DNA of 64,000 nucleotides from Lamellibrachia columna (GCA_963662155.1 OY759262.1:59851010-59915009), one strand, 5' to 3'. Positions 11,458 through 23,287 are shown, numbered from the stretch's first letter. Notes: generated by a model from the letters alone, not told the origin. Numbers and translations are program-made.

Positions 11458-11563
11458 GCGCCGACCACGGGCAACTGAATCAGCTTGAGCCCCTGTAACT
11501 GATATATATATATATATATCAGTTACAGGGGCTCAAGCTGATTCAGTTGCCCGTGGCGCCGAC
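11458..11563. mobile_element. 90-bp perfect-palindrome mini-element with 8-bp target duplication
   Basis: Positions 11,466-11,555 form an uninterrupted perfect palindrome (arms of 45 bp starting CACGGGCAACTGAATCAGC, centre an alternating TA tract). It is flanked on both sides by the identical octamer GCGCCGAC (11,458-11,465 and 11,556-11,563). An 8-bp direct repeat around inverted termini is the signature of insertion by a hAT- or P-like transposase, here with no interior at all. The perfect arms point to a young insertion or to ongoing arm homogenisation. Confidence 0.85.
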
Positions 11564-11857
11564 ACTGGAAGTCCGCCATATTGGAAATTTTGGTGCACGT
11601 CTTGTGATAAAAGGTGTCATTTTGATTAATTGTGTTAGTTGTCAGTTTGGTCTGTCTGGTTCTGTGTGATAAGAGAATTCTGTTAAGTTATTGTACCAAT
11701 TGTGATCGTTGATTGTGTTGGCAAACATGTTGTATTTTAGCTAAATGTATGGAGCGATGTAGCGAAATCGTACCAACCCGCTGCATGCACAAACCGCCTT
11801 GTACACTAGGGTTCAGCCTACTGTTACGTTTCCCATTGGTGACCATGTTAACGTTTT
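11564..11857. other. Unrecognised unique sequence
   Basis: No exon or repeat recognised. The sequence after the palindrome contains TCCGCCATATTGG, but there is no supporting context for a promoter. Confidence 0.5.
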
Positions 11858-12207
11858 GGGCGATCTGTTACTTTCTGACCTAACCATGAAAACGACCACC
11901 TAGAGCACCCAAACTTCTCCTCATATATCTACTATACATATACACATGTCACGTGACCAAAAAAGTACGTTTACTTTCTCAAAACGATGAAAATTTTAAA
12001 AAGAATTAAACTAAAACATCGCCATCTCATACGGCGCCTACACGTAGTACCAAGGCTACCGTAAAATCGATGCATATGACAAGGCGTCGTTCAGTTTCAC
12101 CGAAACTCCGTGCGGTGGCGCTGATATTACAATTATGTATTTCTGTGTTTTAATTATGAGTGCGTGCGTGCCTCATTGCGTGTAATTATGTATATGTTTC
12201 TGTATTA

Positions 12208-12212
<5 letters not shown>
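11858..12212 (+). repeat. Left arm of a large inverted repeat
   Basis: From GGGCGATCTGTTACTTTCTG to about 12,212 this arm matches the complement of 13,165-13,545 with scattered differences and indels. Shared landmarks include the GGTTAGGTCAGAAAGTAA segment, ATATCTACTATACATATAC, ATCGATGCATATGACAAGGC and TAATTATGTATAT. The arms enclose about 950 bp. I found no flanking target duplication, so it may be a foldback element or an inverted segmental duplication. Confidence 0.85.
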
Positions 12213-12487
<275 letters not shown>

Positions 12488-12489
<2 letters not shown>

Positions 12490-13164
12490 GGCATCATGTT
12501 TGCCTAATTTATTTAACTCATTAATTTCATAAACTATGTATTTTAAGCATGTGCGCTATATAAGTGTACTTGTTATTATTATATCTTTGTGCGTGCGTGC
12601 GTGTGTTCTGCAACTAGTAAAATGTTATAAGTTGAAGTTATTGTAAATTAAATAAATGGTGATAATTACATGTATTAATATTGAGTGATGTCTGGGTGTG
12701 ATGCTGCTTTAAGAATCTATTTTTTATGTATAAAACATCTACATGCTGAATAAAAACACGCTACTTTTCCCGAAGAATGCGTTATATGCTGCCATCTACG
12801 CGCGTGTGTCTTATTTTGTGTTTAACTTCATACTGATTATGGGAGGTAACAACCGCTGATCTCTAAAGAAATCAGTGGTATCAACAGATACATACTAGTA
12901 ACACATTTTGTGACAAGGTAATAATAATATTTTTTGTTGCGGTCATTTGTATTAGATTTGACAGTACGCTTTAAAGTATGCGGTAATGCTGGTGCCAACG
13001 TAATTACTGTATTTAAAAAGCAATTGGTATTAAAATAGCGCCGTAAATCTGGACAAAGTCCATTCAGAGATACTTAAAATACAACTAAAAAATATAACAC
13101 AATCTGATGATGATATGAATAAAACTAATTATCTAACAACACGACATGTCACATATAGCAAAAA
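12488..13164. other. Interior of the large inverted repeat
   Basis: AT-rich sequence with a GTGCGTGCGTGCGTGTG run at about 12,590. No transposase or other frame is recognisable. Confidence 0.55.
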
Positions 13165-13545
13165 TACAAATAATACTGAGATATACATAATTGCAAGCAA
13201 TGAAGCACGCACGCACGCATGCACCACGCACAATTAAAACAGAAACACATAATTGTACGATGTTTGATTTGAATCAAAGCAGCGCCACCGCACAGGGTTT
13301 TGGTGAAACCGAACGACGCCTTGTCATATGCATCGATTTTACGGTAGCCTTGGCGCTACGCGTAGGCGCCGTAGGCGTAGGAGAGGGCGATATTTTGGTT
13401 TAATTCTTTTGTAAATGTTGATCGTTTTGAGAAAGTAAATGCACTTTTTTGGCCATGTGTATATGTATAGTAGATATATGAGGAGAAGTTTGGGTGCTCT
13501 AGGTGGTCATTTTCATGGTTAGGTCAGAAAGTAAAAGATCGCCCA
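13165..13545 (-). repeat. Right arm of the large inverted repeat
   Basis: Inverted, diverged copy of 11,858-12,212, ending with AAAGTAAAAGATCGCCC. Divergence includes a short GTAGGC duplication (CGTAGGCGCCGTAGGCG) that the left arm lacks. Confidence 0.85.
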
Positions 13546-16500
13546 AGCCAAGGCCAGGGCCCCTGGGCAGGGCCAAGTGTAGTCAAAATCACATATTTCT
13601 AACTTTTTTTAAATGCCGAACGTGCCATACCCGTCAATGTTTACCAATTTCTGCATAAATTACTACGCAAACGCGCCTTGTGGCAAAAAAAATGCACAAA
13701 ATCCTTCCGCCTATTGAAATCATCAAAAAATCCACATCTACACTGCCAACATGTTCTACCAGCAAACTTGCCAATGTGTCTGTAACACACCAGGAAGTTT
13801 AACTGACGCATGATCCCACTAGAGAATTTTTGCAAGCGCACCGATCTGGGCACGGACCACAGTCACTTTTCCCATTATAACATTCTTGCGCCTACATTGA
13901 AAATTTATCCTACAATTTTTTTTTTTAATTCACAGAAAATGACAGACCCACTAAGACACCTGGTGTGTAAAATTCGTGAAAATGACATAACTCCTTTTCG
14001 CACAAATTGCTTCAAAGCATGATGCCCCTGCATTTCTGCCATGAAATTCCCCAGTTTCCAAAATATGAGTACATCCTGCCTAACAGCCACTGACACTGTG
14101 TCCTTACGCAACTGGTATACCTAATGAAAAATGGCATCATTTCAAAGCTTAGATGCTACTGTGCACAAGAACATCACTTCACTCCCTCATCCACACAATT
14201 TCTGCTCTCACAAATAAACCCTATCTGCACAATGAATTTGCCCTATTTCAGTTGCCAATGGCTCAGTGCACTGGAAAGAGAGGTTTAAGTGCGCACTGTC
14301 TGTAGACTGTATGGTAAACAAAATGAAAACTACACAAAACCATCGGCGGCACCGTAGATTTAGACATCGCATTGTAGATCAGTCCTATAGTATAAACTAG
14401 ACCAAACATTCCAGCTGAAGTGGACTGAAATGATGTACAATGCAGAAACAAACAGTTATTGTTAACATTCTATATTGTATTTTTATAAATAAAATATATA
14501 CTCGAGTTTCCGAACTTCGTCGTCGACTCGTGCACCTTTTGTTTTGACTTTTGGTTCGCATATGCAAGGTTAGCGCAACTATCCGACTATTATTTTCGTA
14601 AATAAATTCTTATTTTGTTGTGATACGATGCCCACCACTGCAACTGTCAGTTCAACATAAACACTGACTTCCAATGACCAACCGCTAGTTGCAGAACGAT
14701 CGATAAAATACCGCGTTGCCACGGAATTGTGCGACGCACGAATTTGGGACATGCAACCATACAAACAAGTGTTTTTATTTTACATATTTTCGGATATCAT
14801 GAAGATTTCTTGTTCTGCTTAAAATACCAATAGCCCAAAAACTATTTGTGCAAGAACTGTGACATTTTGGCATGGTTATTCTGTATCATTTGTAGTTGCT
14901 AGATAGTAAAATTTAACAGACATACTACTATATATTAGTTCTCCCATAATCTACCATTGGCATTGAAGGTGTTTTTTATGTGTAAGATTGAGCCAACGAG
15001 CGAGTTCAACAATAAAACATGTTAGAACACACATTTTATTTGCATCAGTAACACACTTACATATATGAGAACTTTCAAGTTTCTATGTTGTTGGTAAATA
15101 GAGAAAAGTGGCCTATGCTATGTGTAACAGCCAAAAATGCCATGCCTATGGCATGACCATAGAAATAAAATTCAAATTTATTTGTATATGAAAATCAGGT
15201 ACAATGCCAGTGTACTGCACCATATTTGGATTCCCTATTCAAATGGCTTAATGTTGAAAATAATATTTTTATTACAACACAATATCAACTAGGTGATTCC
15301 ATCTGTAGTAAGAAAACTAAGTAAATATTACTGTCAAATGCAAGAAAAACCTTCAGATTACAAAATTCTAGATTGTATTAATAATACATAGTTATAGCCC
15401 CCCCCCCCGTAACTTCCAGTAGCTAGTGACACTACTCATCCTTTTGCCAACATTGCCTGGCTGTTCCATTCATTGTTCTGCCCCACCTTAATTTGGGTAC
15501 TTAATTTTAAATAAGAAAATAGTCATATATCTGGTCACATTCAAGGAATGTCGGACTTTTTTGATCGGAGAGAAACCGTAAAACCCTTTTTTATTTGTCA
15601 TATGGATACACAAGATAAAATAAAAATGTTAAAGTATCATTAATTTCCAATGAGGAACAATGTTTGCATAAACTTGGTTGAGAGTACTAGACATTAAATG
15701 GTAATATAACATAAAAACATTACTTTGTGTTCATAGCATTGATCAAAACATTATATTGTGAGCTTTCCACACCACACAATTGTTGTGTGAAAGTTTTATG
15801 GGGCATCAAATGATTAACTCCACCTACAATTGCCTTTCAGAAGCAATATCTAGACAACAATCCTTTGATGAATGTTGCAACCCTAGTTAATGACTGAACC
15901 TTATTTTGTTAGATTGTTATATTATAATCATATCAGCTAATCCAAGTCAGCTAATCAAAAAACATTGATTGTATTATCAAAACTAGAGGGGGTGTTAAAC
16001 CAACAGCATCCTGACCTGGGGGCTACTGACACTCAATTCTCACACCTCGGGGGGGCTACTGAGACGGGGCTAGAGGCACGGGGGCTACTGGGATGATACC
16101 ACTGTAACATCCCTAAATCCCCGGCTGATTGTGTATGCTCGAACCCCCCCTTTTCAAAACACGTATTTATTTAGGGGGTGCATTGGACCATGGCACCCTT
16201 GACTTAAATGTTTGATTGTTTTCGTAACCTGTTGCGCCATTACACGAGAGAATAGTGAACTAATGGGTGATTAAGCTCCCCCCCAGACACGCCACCGGTC
16301 GTGCTCTATTTACGTGCAGTGCATGCATGTATGCAGGGTTCGCATGTCAAATGCGTAATCAGCTCGTATATCAACCGTGCGGTGTCTTTTGTTAGTTGTT
16401 GAAGTGCGTGTATGCCTACCGCTATATCTGTACGCGCTATTCAAGTCGACAATTGATATCAAGATACGTATCTACTGCAACCAACGCCGAATAGCTGCCA

Positions 16501-16900
16501 GTGTTGTCGATATTGGTCCAGTAAGATTCTATACAAAGACACCTTGTGAGACGGTGACATCGAGAGCGCCCTGTCGCTCTAGCAGCCTGGGTCGCTCGGT
16601 CTAGGTCTGTCGATTGTGAGACATGTCTCACAACTTGACAAAACAAACGCGTCACAAATGTGTTTTTTTTTGGATTGTGGCTCTCATTCTGGTTGAGACT
16701 AGCGGAAACCAGGATGACGTGAAGAAGAGGAGTTATTATTGGCAGTCGGCCTACAATTCTCAGTGATTTAATTAATCGGCTTACCGCGCACATTAAGTCT
16801 TATATCAAATCTACCAAGAGTCGCGACAACAAGGAAGGTTTTGCGTGATTCCAACAATTACATTATCGGCGTCTGGCTCTGGGTAGTAGGTATTCAATTA
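13546..16900. other. Long unrecognised stretch
   Basis: About 3.3 kb with no exon, RNA gene or transposon I can support. Small landmarks: a T-run at 13,917-13,925, a C9-10 run at about 15,399, and three copies of GGGGCTACTG within 16,018-16,092. Scattered ORFs of 60-118 codons (for example 16,437-16,793, minus) show no known motif. Confidence 0.55.
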
Positions 16901-17071
16901 CAGTGCAATGTATGCATGGAAAGTATTTCTCCCAACATTTTGATCGCTGTTCATCGCCATGCAATCATTTTTGCCGCACAGTGCACTGTGTCGATGCCTG
17001 CTATAACAATGTAGAGTCTGTCCAGCCCGTTGTGATGTTAGAGTGCGGGGAGTGGGTGCTATTCTTTTTGA

Positions 17072-17099
17072 CGCGGAGAGGTCACGTGATCTCTCCGCG
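17072..17099. promoter_or_regulatory. Near-palindrome centred on an E-box
   Basis: CGCGGAGAG and CTCTCCGCG face each other around GTCACGTGAT, so a CACGTG E-box (17,083-17,088) sits at the centre of a 28-bp near-palindrome. CACGTG is the core site of bHLH-ZIP factors (USF, MYC/MAX, MITF/TFE). No gene start is recognised nearby, so function is speculative. Confidence 0.35.
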
Positions 17100-17159
17100 C
17101 TACATAGAACAGACCGGAGAAACTGTGCGACTCGAGTAGTTTCTGAGAAATTGCCAGTT

Positions 17160-17270
17160 TCAAATATCTCATTCTGTTGTACATAAAAACCTGACGTTTG
17201 TTGTTGTAGGAGGCCATAAAAGCCTGACGTTCGTTGTGGTAGGAGGCCATAAAAGCCTGCTATACAAATA
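17160..17270. repeat. Short direct repeat, about 33 bp, 2-3 copies
   Basis: Segments with CATAAAAGCCTGACGTT and GTTGT(G)GTAGGAGGC recur in tandem. No coding role is visible. Confidence 0.6.
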
Positions 17271-17476
17271 TAAATGGCAAAATCAGTAGTCATGTGATGA
17301 AATATCAACACTGTGCAACATATATTTTAGGGTATTTTCAGTGGACCAAAGCCATTACATACATCTTAAAACTGATGCCATGTTGAAACTATTGGGGTGT
17401 AGTTTGTATTTGCCAAATTTCAATTGTTTATAGCGAAACAAATGTCATGGTTTTCGGTCTATGCACTTATATGAGT

Positions 17477-17830
17477 AACTAAAACATAACCATTTGTAAG
17501 TATAATTAAGAATATCACGTCAGTGGTTTATAAGGAAAACCTTGTTGAACCTACAGCATCTTAATTTCATAGGCCGCGCCATAGCCTACTGTTAGATAAC
17601 ACTGTCACGAGTGCGGTATTCTGGCAATATTCGCTCGCCAAATGAAAATATATTCGTATACAATTATTTTTATTCTTGCCAATAGTAATGTAACATATGT
17701 TGGCCTTTGTTTACTAAACCAGTCTTCTTTCTGACAAATGGCATGTTTGTTTAATACTATGCATTGATTCTGTATATGCTGGACCAAAGTCGGAATTGCT
17801 AGTTTATATAGTCGCTGGTCAAAAATATTG
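17477..17830 (+). repeat. Dispersed repeat, copy 1 (partner at 61.0 kb)
   Basis: ACTAAAACATAACCATTTG, AATTAAGAATATCACG, TCAGTGGTTTA, and GGCCTTTGTTTACTAAAC occur in the same order at 61,008-61,260. The copies are diverged with indels. The family is not identified and no terminal repeats are evident. Confidence 0.7.
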
Positions 17831-18091
17831 CATCGTATTTATATCAGACGGTTGCCAGTAACAGTAACCCACACATCCTAAAGTTATTTACTGTATAAAT
17901 ATTTAGTAGCTTAAAAGTATTTAATTGAAATAACAGTATTATTCTCACTCCGCACAACAACATAAAGATGAATAGCGGGAGACATTTATTGAATCAACAT
18001 AGAAAGTAGGCTAATCTCTTTGTTGCTTCAGAGTGCACTGTTAGCGAACCAATTCACCCTTGTATGGGGGTTAAACACAAAAGCTTATCAC
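17831..18091. other. Unrecognised spacer
   Basis: Nothing recognised. A TGAAATAACAGTATTATTC segment near 17,926 resembles part of the tandem block at 33.5-34.3 kb (GAAATAACGGTATTATTCC). Confidence 0.4.
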
Positions 18092-18220
18092 ACAGACACC
18101 CCGCCAGACACAGACACCCCGCCAGACACAGACACCCCGCCAGACACAGACACCCCGCCAGACACAGACACCCCGCCAGACACAGACACCCCGCCAGACA
18201 CAGACACCCGCCAGACACAG
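18092..18220. repeat. 18-bp microsatellite-like array, about 7 copies
   Basis: Units of CAGACACAGACACCCCGC, almost identical. In the plus strand they read as DTDTPP repeats, an artefact of an 18-bp unit rather than a gene. The low divergence suggests a recent expansion. Confidence 0.95.
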
Positions 18221-19618
18221 GTCATGACAAATGTTAATTTAGAGCCGCAGCTACAATGACTTGTCTGAGTTCAAATAAACCATTTCATACCTCGCGAGGT
18301 CTTAAAATAGCGTACTAGTTGACACCAATTTCAGATGTTTATTTACGGCCGAAGCTGCAACATCTTAATTGACTTCAAAGTAACCGTTGCATTGCACACA
18401 CAATATATATATATATATTAAAACAACGTATTACAAAGGTAAGCAATGAACACTATATGTACTTCATGGGAAATATTATATCGACATTTACTAATAGTTT
18501 TAATTATTCAAATACTATAATTAGGATAGCATACATAGATTCAGTAAGACATATTTGTAACATTGTGTCTACTAAATCGCTCCAACCATACAGTTTGTAA
18601 TAACTTCCGTAAAGCAAATGTATTATTCCGATAACACACAACCCTATACATATCCCACGCCGTGCGTTGTTGGAATTCCAATACGGGCTATTGAATTCCA
18701 ATATTGGGACGTCATAAGTGGGACTCAGCCGTTGCTGCACATACGATTCCGATTTAGCCGTGCGTTGCTGGAATTCTAATAATGGACAGGCCCAAGTTGG
18801 GATCATTCCAAAACTTACCCCATTCCCAAAATGGCCGTAACATAATATTACATTTACATCACGAACCAGGAAGTAAAATACTGTAATGGTGTGTACACTA
18901 CCCCCAGACCAGTTTGTTGACAAACTTCGTAGCCACGCTCGCCTTCGGGGGTTAACATAAGAATGTGTGGTGCGCATGCAGTAGGTCCATAAACGTGAAT
19001 AATAAGTTTAGCAAATCATAATCGTGCAAATAATACACTGATCTTAGCAAAATGTCATGTTGCTAAAATCAGTGACCGTGTCGGTCAGTAGGTAGGTCGG
19101 CACACGAGCAATGTCAGTGCTCAACACATCGCATGTCGTCGTTTACATTGGCAATAACTGAATAAGTTCTCGTCAATGTTTACTTACCACAACAGCCAAC
19201 AGGTAATGTTGAGATGGGTGTCGGGAATGTCGTCTTTTAAGACTTGTTTTGAACGCCCGAACGCGCAACAGCACGTAGGGAAGTACAGGCGTTGCGCATG
19301 CGCCAAAGGCGGTGCAGCCTAAAGTGCACTAAGGCGGAACGAAACGGGCTTACCGAGGAAACCTATGTAGTTATTGCGTATTCGAAGGAGCCGTTTAGCT
19401 ACAAGCATTATAACAAATACAAACAAAATAAGATATTTCCAAAACAGTTGGGAATAATAAATAACACAAATGAGAACTGCATGGCTAGGATGGTCCGCCC
19501 ACTTTACCTGACAGGGTGCAAAAACCAGTCATGCGGAACGAGTCTACTTGTCCATCCAAACGCTAACATATTGGTCGTGGGTTCGAATCCCATATGAAAA
19601 ATTATTTTTTTGTCATAC
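18221..19618. other. Unrecognised stretch with a pseudo B-box
   Basis: Contains an (AT)8-like run at about 18,403-18,418, a locally repeated GTTG(T/C)TGGAATTC(C/T)AATA segment at 18,662-18,785, and GGTTCGAATCCC at about 19,579. The last matches the B-box/T-arm of a tRNA gene, but no cloverleaf can be completed. A 157-codon minus-strand ORF at 18,504-18,977 shows no known motif. Confidence 0.5.
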
Positions 19619-19791
19619 TGTTGTGTTCAATACTAATTACTTTACTAGTACCGTTTTGGGTTGCACTACGTGAAGCCGTGTGGGCCCGTTGGCAAACCCG
19701 TATTTTCGTTGTACTTCCGCCCAGCGGAATAAAGATGTGTGTTTAGAAAGCGGCATTTTTTTAATGTCACCAACCAACAGAGAACACGACA
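19619..19791 (+). repeat. 5' LTR of a Ty3/Gypsy element
   Basis: Starts TGTTGTG and ends CACGACA. It matches the 3' LTR at 23,049-23,232 with small differences, such as an 11-12 bp indel near GTTGCCCGTTAACAACC. An AATAAAG signal at about 19,728 fits an LTR polyadenylation site. The internal primer-binding region begins TATTAGCGACGAGGATCAG. Confidence 0.9.
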
Positions 19792-19847
19792 TATTAGCGA
19801 CGAGGATCAGATTCGATCGTCACGCACAGTCGATGTAAAACGCTGAG

Positions 19848-20424
19848 ATGAAACAGGAAGGTTTGTCTTTAGCACCGTTCTCGATTGAGCCCGTGGACAG
19901 TGCTGGTGCGCGAAGGGAACGATGGCTGCGTCGATTAAAAAATGTCATACTGGATGAAGACCTCACAGACGTTGTGCGTATCAAAGCGATGATGCTGCAT
20001 TGTGCTGGGGAAGCATTGTTCGAAATATGTGGTTCGGTAGGGGTTGTCACTGATGATAGTTTCGCACAAGCGAAAGAAAAGCTTACGGCGTATTTTACTC
20101 CCAGGCGAAATGAGGAGTACGAAATATTCACCTTTAGACAAGCCCAACAAGAAGCTGGGGAAACCCTTGACCAATTTCACGCCAGACCACAACAATTGGC
20201 AAAGAACTGTAACTTTCAAAACAAAAACCGTGAGATTAAGTCGGATATTGTTCAGAAGTGTTTACTCCCCCAAAATACGTGATACAGGACTGAGTGAAGC
20301 CAACATAACGCTGGAACAGTTGCTTACTTTTGGGCGTGCCCTTGAAGCTACTATGCAGCAGTCCAAGGTGATAGGTGGCACAGCTTCTGTAGCGGAGAAA
20401 TCTGTCTGCAGCATTTCGCGATGA
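19848..20424 (+). pseudogene. gag capsid region of the LTR element
   Basis: An ATG at 19,848 opens a frame of 144 codons with capsid-type blocks typical of metazoan Ty3/Gypsy gag (ALFEICGS, FTFRQAQQEAGETLDQF). A frameshift near 20,245-20,275 moves the continuation (GLSEANITLEQLLTFGRALE) to another frame, which stops at about 20,422. The frame then shifts again into the zinc-knuckle region. Confidence 0.85.
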
Positions 20425-20459
20425 ACATCGCATACCTTCACAAGGTGGCTGGTGCAGTA

Positions 20460-20864
20460 CATGAGAAACGACCTCAACAGCTCCACCCGAAGGTGCCACC
20501 GTACAAGGCGGATACAAGATTGTGTCCAGGTTGTGGAGGACATCCACACAATAGGATGACGTGTAAAGCCTGGGGCAAGACATGCCACAAATGTAACCAG
20601 CCAAACCAGTTTGCAAAAGCACATTTGGTGGAAAAGGGTACATCGCAACCAATGAATGATTTGTGCGAGGAGACATACGCTATGGGTTTGTACCATACTG
20701 CAAGCACCAACACAGTAAAACCGTATGTTTGTACTGTGAACATGGGAGGAACGTGTGTAACCATGGAAATCGACACAGGAGCCTCGGTTTCGTTGATTTC
20801 TGAGAAGCAGTGGACCAAGATAAAAGGGTTGGTTCCACAACTAACATTGTTCGGCTGGGGATAG
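20460..20864 (+). pseudogene. Nucleocapsid zinc knuckles and aspartic protease of the LTR element
   Basis: CPGCGGHPHNRMTC resembles a first zinc-binding knuckle and CHKCNQPNQFAKAH a second one whose last cysteine is replaced (AHL). After a spacer comes the retropepsin motif IDTGASVSLIS (about 20,769-20,801), the catalytic Asp of the aspartic protease. The frame ends at 20,864 and continues in another frame toward GSGPNMLGRDW at about 20,900-20,935, the usual C-terminal protease block. Confidence 0.85.
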
Positions 20865-21034
20865 ACCACAACAATCAGCATGCACTTGTTGTGCTTGGAT
20901 CGGGACCAAATATGCTAGGACGTGATTGGTTTTCGATGTTAAAGTTGAATCGGGCCGCAGTAAACAAGGTGGACAGAGATGACTTTCTAGAACCGTACCA
21001 GGCAGTGTTCAGTGAAGGACTGGGTACACTATAA

Positions 21035-22115
21035 GGGTCACTACGTCGACGACACAGTAAAACTACGTTACTGTAAACCACGCCCTGTACCTTTTGCTTT
21101 ACAAAAGTGGAAGCGGAATTATATCGCCTACAGGAAGAAGGAGTAATTCGTCCTGTTGACTATTCTGAATGGGCCGCACTGGTTGTACCTGTACTCAAAT
21201 CTATAGGAGCCGTTAGAATATGCGGAGAATACATAGTTACCATCAACCAAGCTGTTGAAGTGGACAAGTACCCGATCCCCAACATACACGATTTGTTCAC
21301 GAAATTAACGGGTTGTCAACTGTACACAAAACTTGTCTTAAGCCACGATTATCAACAAGCTGTACTCGACGAAGAATCACGCAAGCTCACCACCATCAAC
21401 ACCTCCTAGGGTTTGTTTGAGTATGAACGTATGTCGTATGATGTCAGCTCATCCCCGGGTATAGTCCAGAGGATTATGGAGCACCTGCAACGTAGAATTC
21501 CCAGGAGCTACGCAGCTTCTTGGGGCTTATACACTACTATCACAACTTTCTGCGAAACCTGAGCAACATTTTAGCGCCGCTCCACGAGCTAGCCCGTCAA
21601 AATGTCAAATGGGAGTGGGGGCCGAGAGAGAAGAATACCTTCGAGGAAGAAAAAGCATTACTTTCCTCTGCAAATTACTTGTACATGACAACCCTGAGCT
21701 ACCCATCATTACAACCCTGAGCTACCCATCATTACAACCCTGAGCTACCCATCATTGTCAACATCGATGCTTCTCCCTACGGAATTGGAAGTGTGTTGTC
21801 ACGTTGCCTATCAGATGGTTGTGAGAAACCATTAACTTATGCGTCCCAAACTCTCCTCTTATGAGAAAACTTATGCCCAATTGAAGAAGGTAGCGTTGGC
21901 ACTTAGGAATCACCAAATTCCACAAGTACTTCTATGGACGTGAATTCATCCTACCAATAGATCACAAGCCGTTGCTTCGTTGAACTCTCGAAGGAAGACC
22001 ACACCGTCCAGCAATTTGTAGTGAGTAACTATCAGTACTCATTAGAGTACAAGCCAGGTAAAATTGTCAATCACGTTGATGGTTTGAGCCGTCTACCACT
22101 ACCAGATGCACCAAA
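21035..22115 (+). pseudogene. Reverse transcriptase / RNase H of the LTR element, active site deleted
   Basis: RT blocks EEGVIRPVDYSEWAALVVPV, DKYPIPNIHDLFTKL and a damaged LSHDYQQAVLDEESRKLTTI are present. Next, EYERMSYDVSSSPGIVQRIM runs directly into QELRSFLGLIHYYHNFL at about 21,497, so the intervening segment with the catalytic YxDD box is missing. The RNase H part follows: NIDASPYGIGSVLSR (about 21,762-21,806), TYASQTLSS with a frame slip, HKFYGREFILPIDHKPL, and the end DGLSRLPLPDAPK. A 23-bp unit is triplicated at about 21,690-21,755. Confidence 0.88.
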
Positions 22116-22202
22116 ACAAGTGCCGATGCCAGAGCAACGATTACATAGCTACGACAAACATTTGCAGTCTTAGGCCTACCAGTTCTGCCGAGAAAATGGC
22201 AT

Positions 22203-22325
22203 CAAACACATGAGAGAGAGAGAGAGAGGGAGGGAGGGAGGGAGGAAGGGAGGGAGGGAGGGAGGGAGGGAGGGAGGGAGGGAGGGAGGGAGGGAGGGAG
22301 ACGGAGACGGAGACAGAGACGGAGA
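22203..22325. repeat. Polypurine (GGGA)n/(GA)n tract inside the LTR element
   Basis: GA repeats followed by about 19 GGGA units and GGAGAC repeats. The tract occupies the place where the integrase zinc-finger and DDE core should lie between RNase H and the integrase C-terminal region. Confidence 0.95.
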
Positions 22326-22345
22326 CAGACAGAGCAGTACAAACT

Positions 22346-22965
22346 GTGAAGGCCGGGGTGAAGAAAACCCATGGTAACCTGGAATTTAGGTTATACGGTT
22401 TCTTGACAAGGTTGAGAGTCCCACCACAAAGTGCCACAGGTCAGACGCCGTCAGATTTTGTACTGAAGACACCACCACATACACGCTTGGGTCTCTTGCG
22501 TCCTTGCGTACCGAACCGATTGCTACAAAAGCAGGCGTAGATCGCACGTTCATGGCAGGCGACAACTGTTGGGCTCTAAACCTTCAAGTGATACCTAAGT
22601 GGATCCCGACCGTAATAGAAGACCAACTGGGTCCACTTAAGTTTATTGTATGTCTACGTGATGGGCGCCTATAGAAAAGATACCAGGATCATCTACGACA
22701 GAGACGCTCTGTTGCAATACAGCAAACTGTGGCTGATGACGAATGAACACCACCAACTCTGCACCCGAGTGCCATTCCTCCAGAGTCTCGAGTGCTACCG
22801 TACTGCATACCGGATGAGGTTGAAGATAGTGATGTGATAATGCGCGTACCGACTCTTGCAGCCGAGCCAGGTTGGGTGTCTGCGTCGCCTGAACCGAGGG
22901 TGAATGTGGTTCCTTTGAGACGATCCACACGATTCGTAAAGCCACCGGACAGGTTGGACTTGTGA
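22346..22965 (+). pseudogene. Integrase C-terminal remnant of the LTR element
   Basis: Frames broken by stops give PPQSATGQTPSDFVLKTPPH and TRLGLLRP, the block after the integrase core, then GDNCWALNLQVIPKWIPTVI and EDQLGPLKFIVCLRDGR, the C-terminal chromatin/DNA-binding part, and finally RRSTRFVKPPDRLDL with stop TGA at 22,963-22,965. No HHCC zinc finger or DD(35)E core is present upstream. Confidence 0.8.
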
Positions 22966-23048
22966 ACTGGAACATTACAGGCAGAGGATAACAGGTTTAC
23001 GCCGTGTGCTGCTTAATTGTAGTAATTGTTTAACTTAGGGGAGAGGAA

Positions 23049-23232
23049 TGTTATGTTCAATACTAATTACTTAACTAGTGCTGTTTTGGATTGCACTACG
23101 TGAAGCCGTGTGGGCCCGTTGCCCGTTAACAACCCCGTATTTTCGTTGTTATACTTCCGCCCCGCGGAATAAAGATGTGTGGTTTGAAAGCGCCATTATT
23201 TTTAAATGTCACGACCAAGAGGGAACACAACA
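23049..23232 (+). repeat. 3' LTR of the Ty3/Gypsy element
   Basis: Starts TGTTATG and ends CACAACA. Preceded by the polypurine tract AGGGGAGAGGA (about 23,037-23,047). Confidence 0.9.
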
Positions 23233-23239
23233 CACGTAT

Positions 23240-23251
23240 TTGTGTGGGGGG

Positions 23252-23287
<36 letters not shown>

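Larger units (their letters stand above)
19619..23232 (+). mobile_element. Ty3/Gypsy LTR retrotransposon, defective
   Basis: Two LTRs enclose gag, protease, reverse transcriptase, RNase H and an integrase C-terminal remnant in the Ty3/Gypsy order (RT-RH-IN). Multiple stops and frameshifts break the frames. The RT active-site segment and the integrase core are deleted. The polypurine tract AGGGGAGAGGA precedes the 3' LTR. Flanks CATAC and CACGT do not form an obvious target duplication. The element cannot move by itself. Confidence 0.92.

Noticed and set aside
16437..16793. 118-codon minus-strand ORF
   Set aside because: No domain, no splice context and no similarity that I recognise.
18020..18259. 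DTDTPP repeat protein
   Set aside because: An 18-bp simple array in frame; no supporting signal or exon.
18504..18977. 157-codon minus-strand ORF
   Set aside because: No recognisable motif; contains locally repeated GGAATTC segments; probably a chance frame.
19500..19600. tRNA gene suggested by GGTTCGAATCCC
   Set aside because: A T-arm can be drawn, but no matching acceptor stem, D-arm or anticodon arm is found upstream.
22141..22437. PPSLPPS-repeat protein on the minus strand
   Set aside because: Translation of the GGGA tract within the LTR element.
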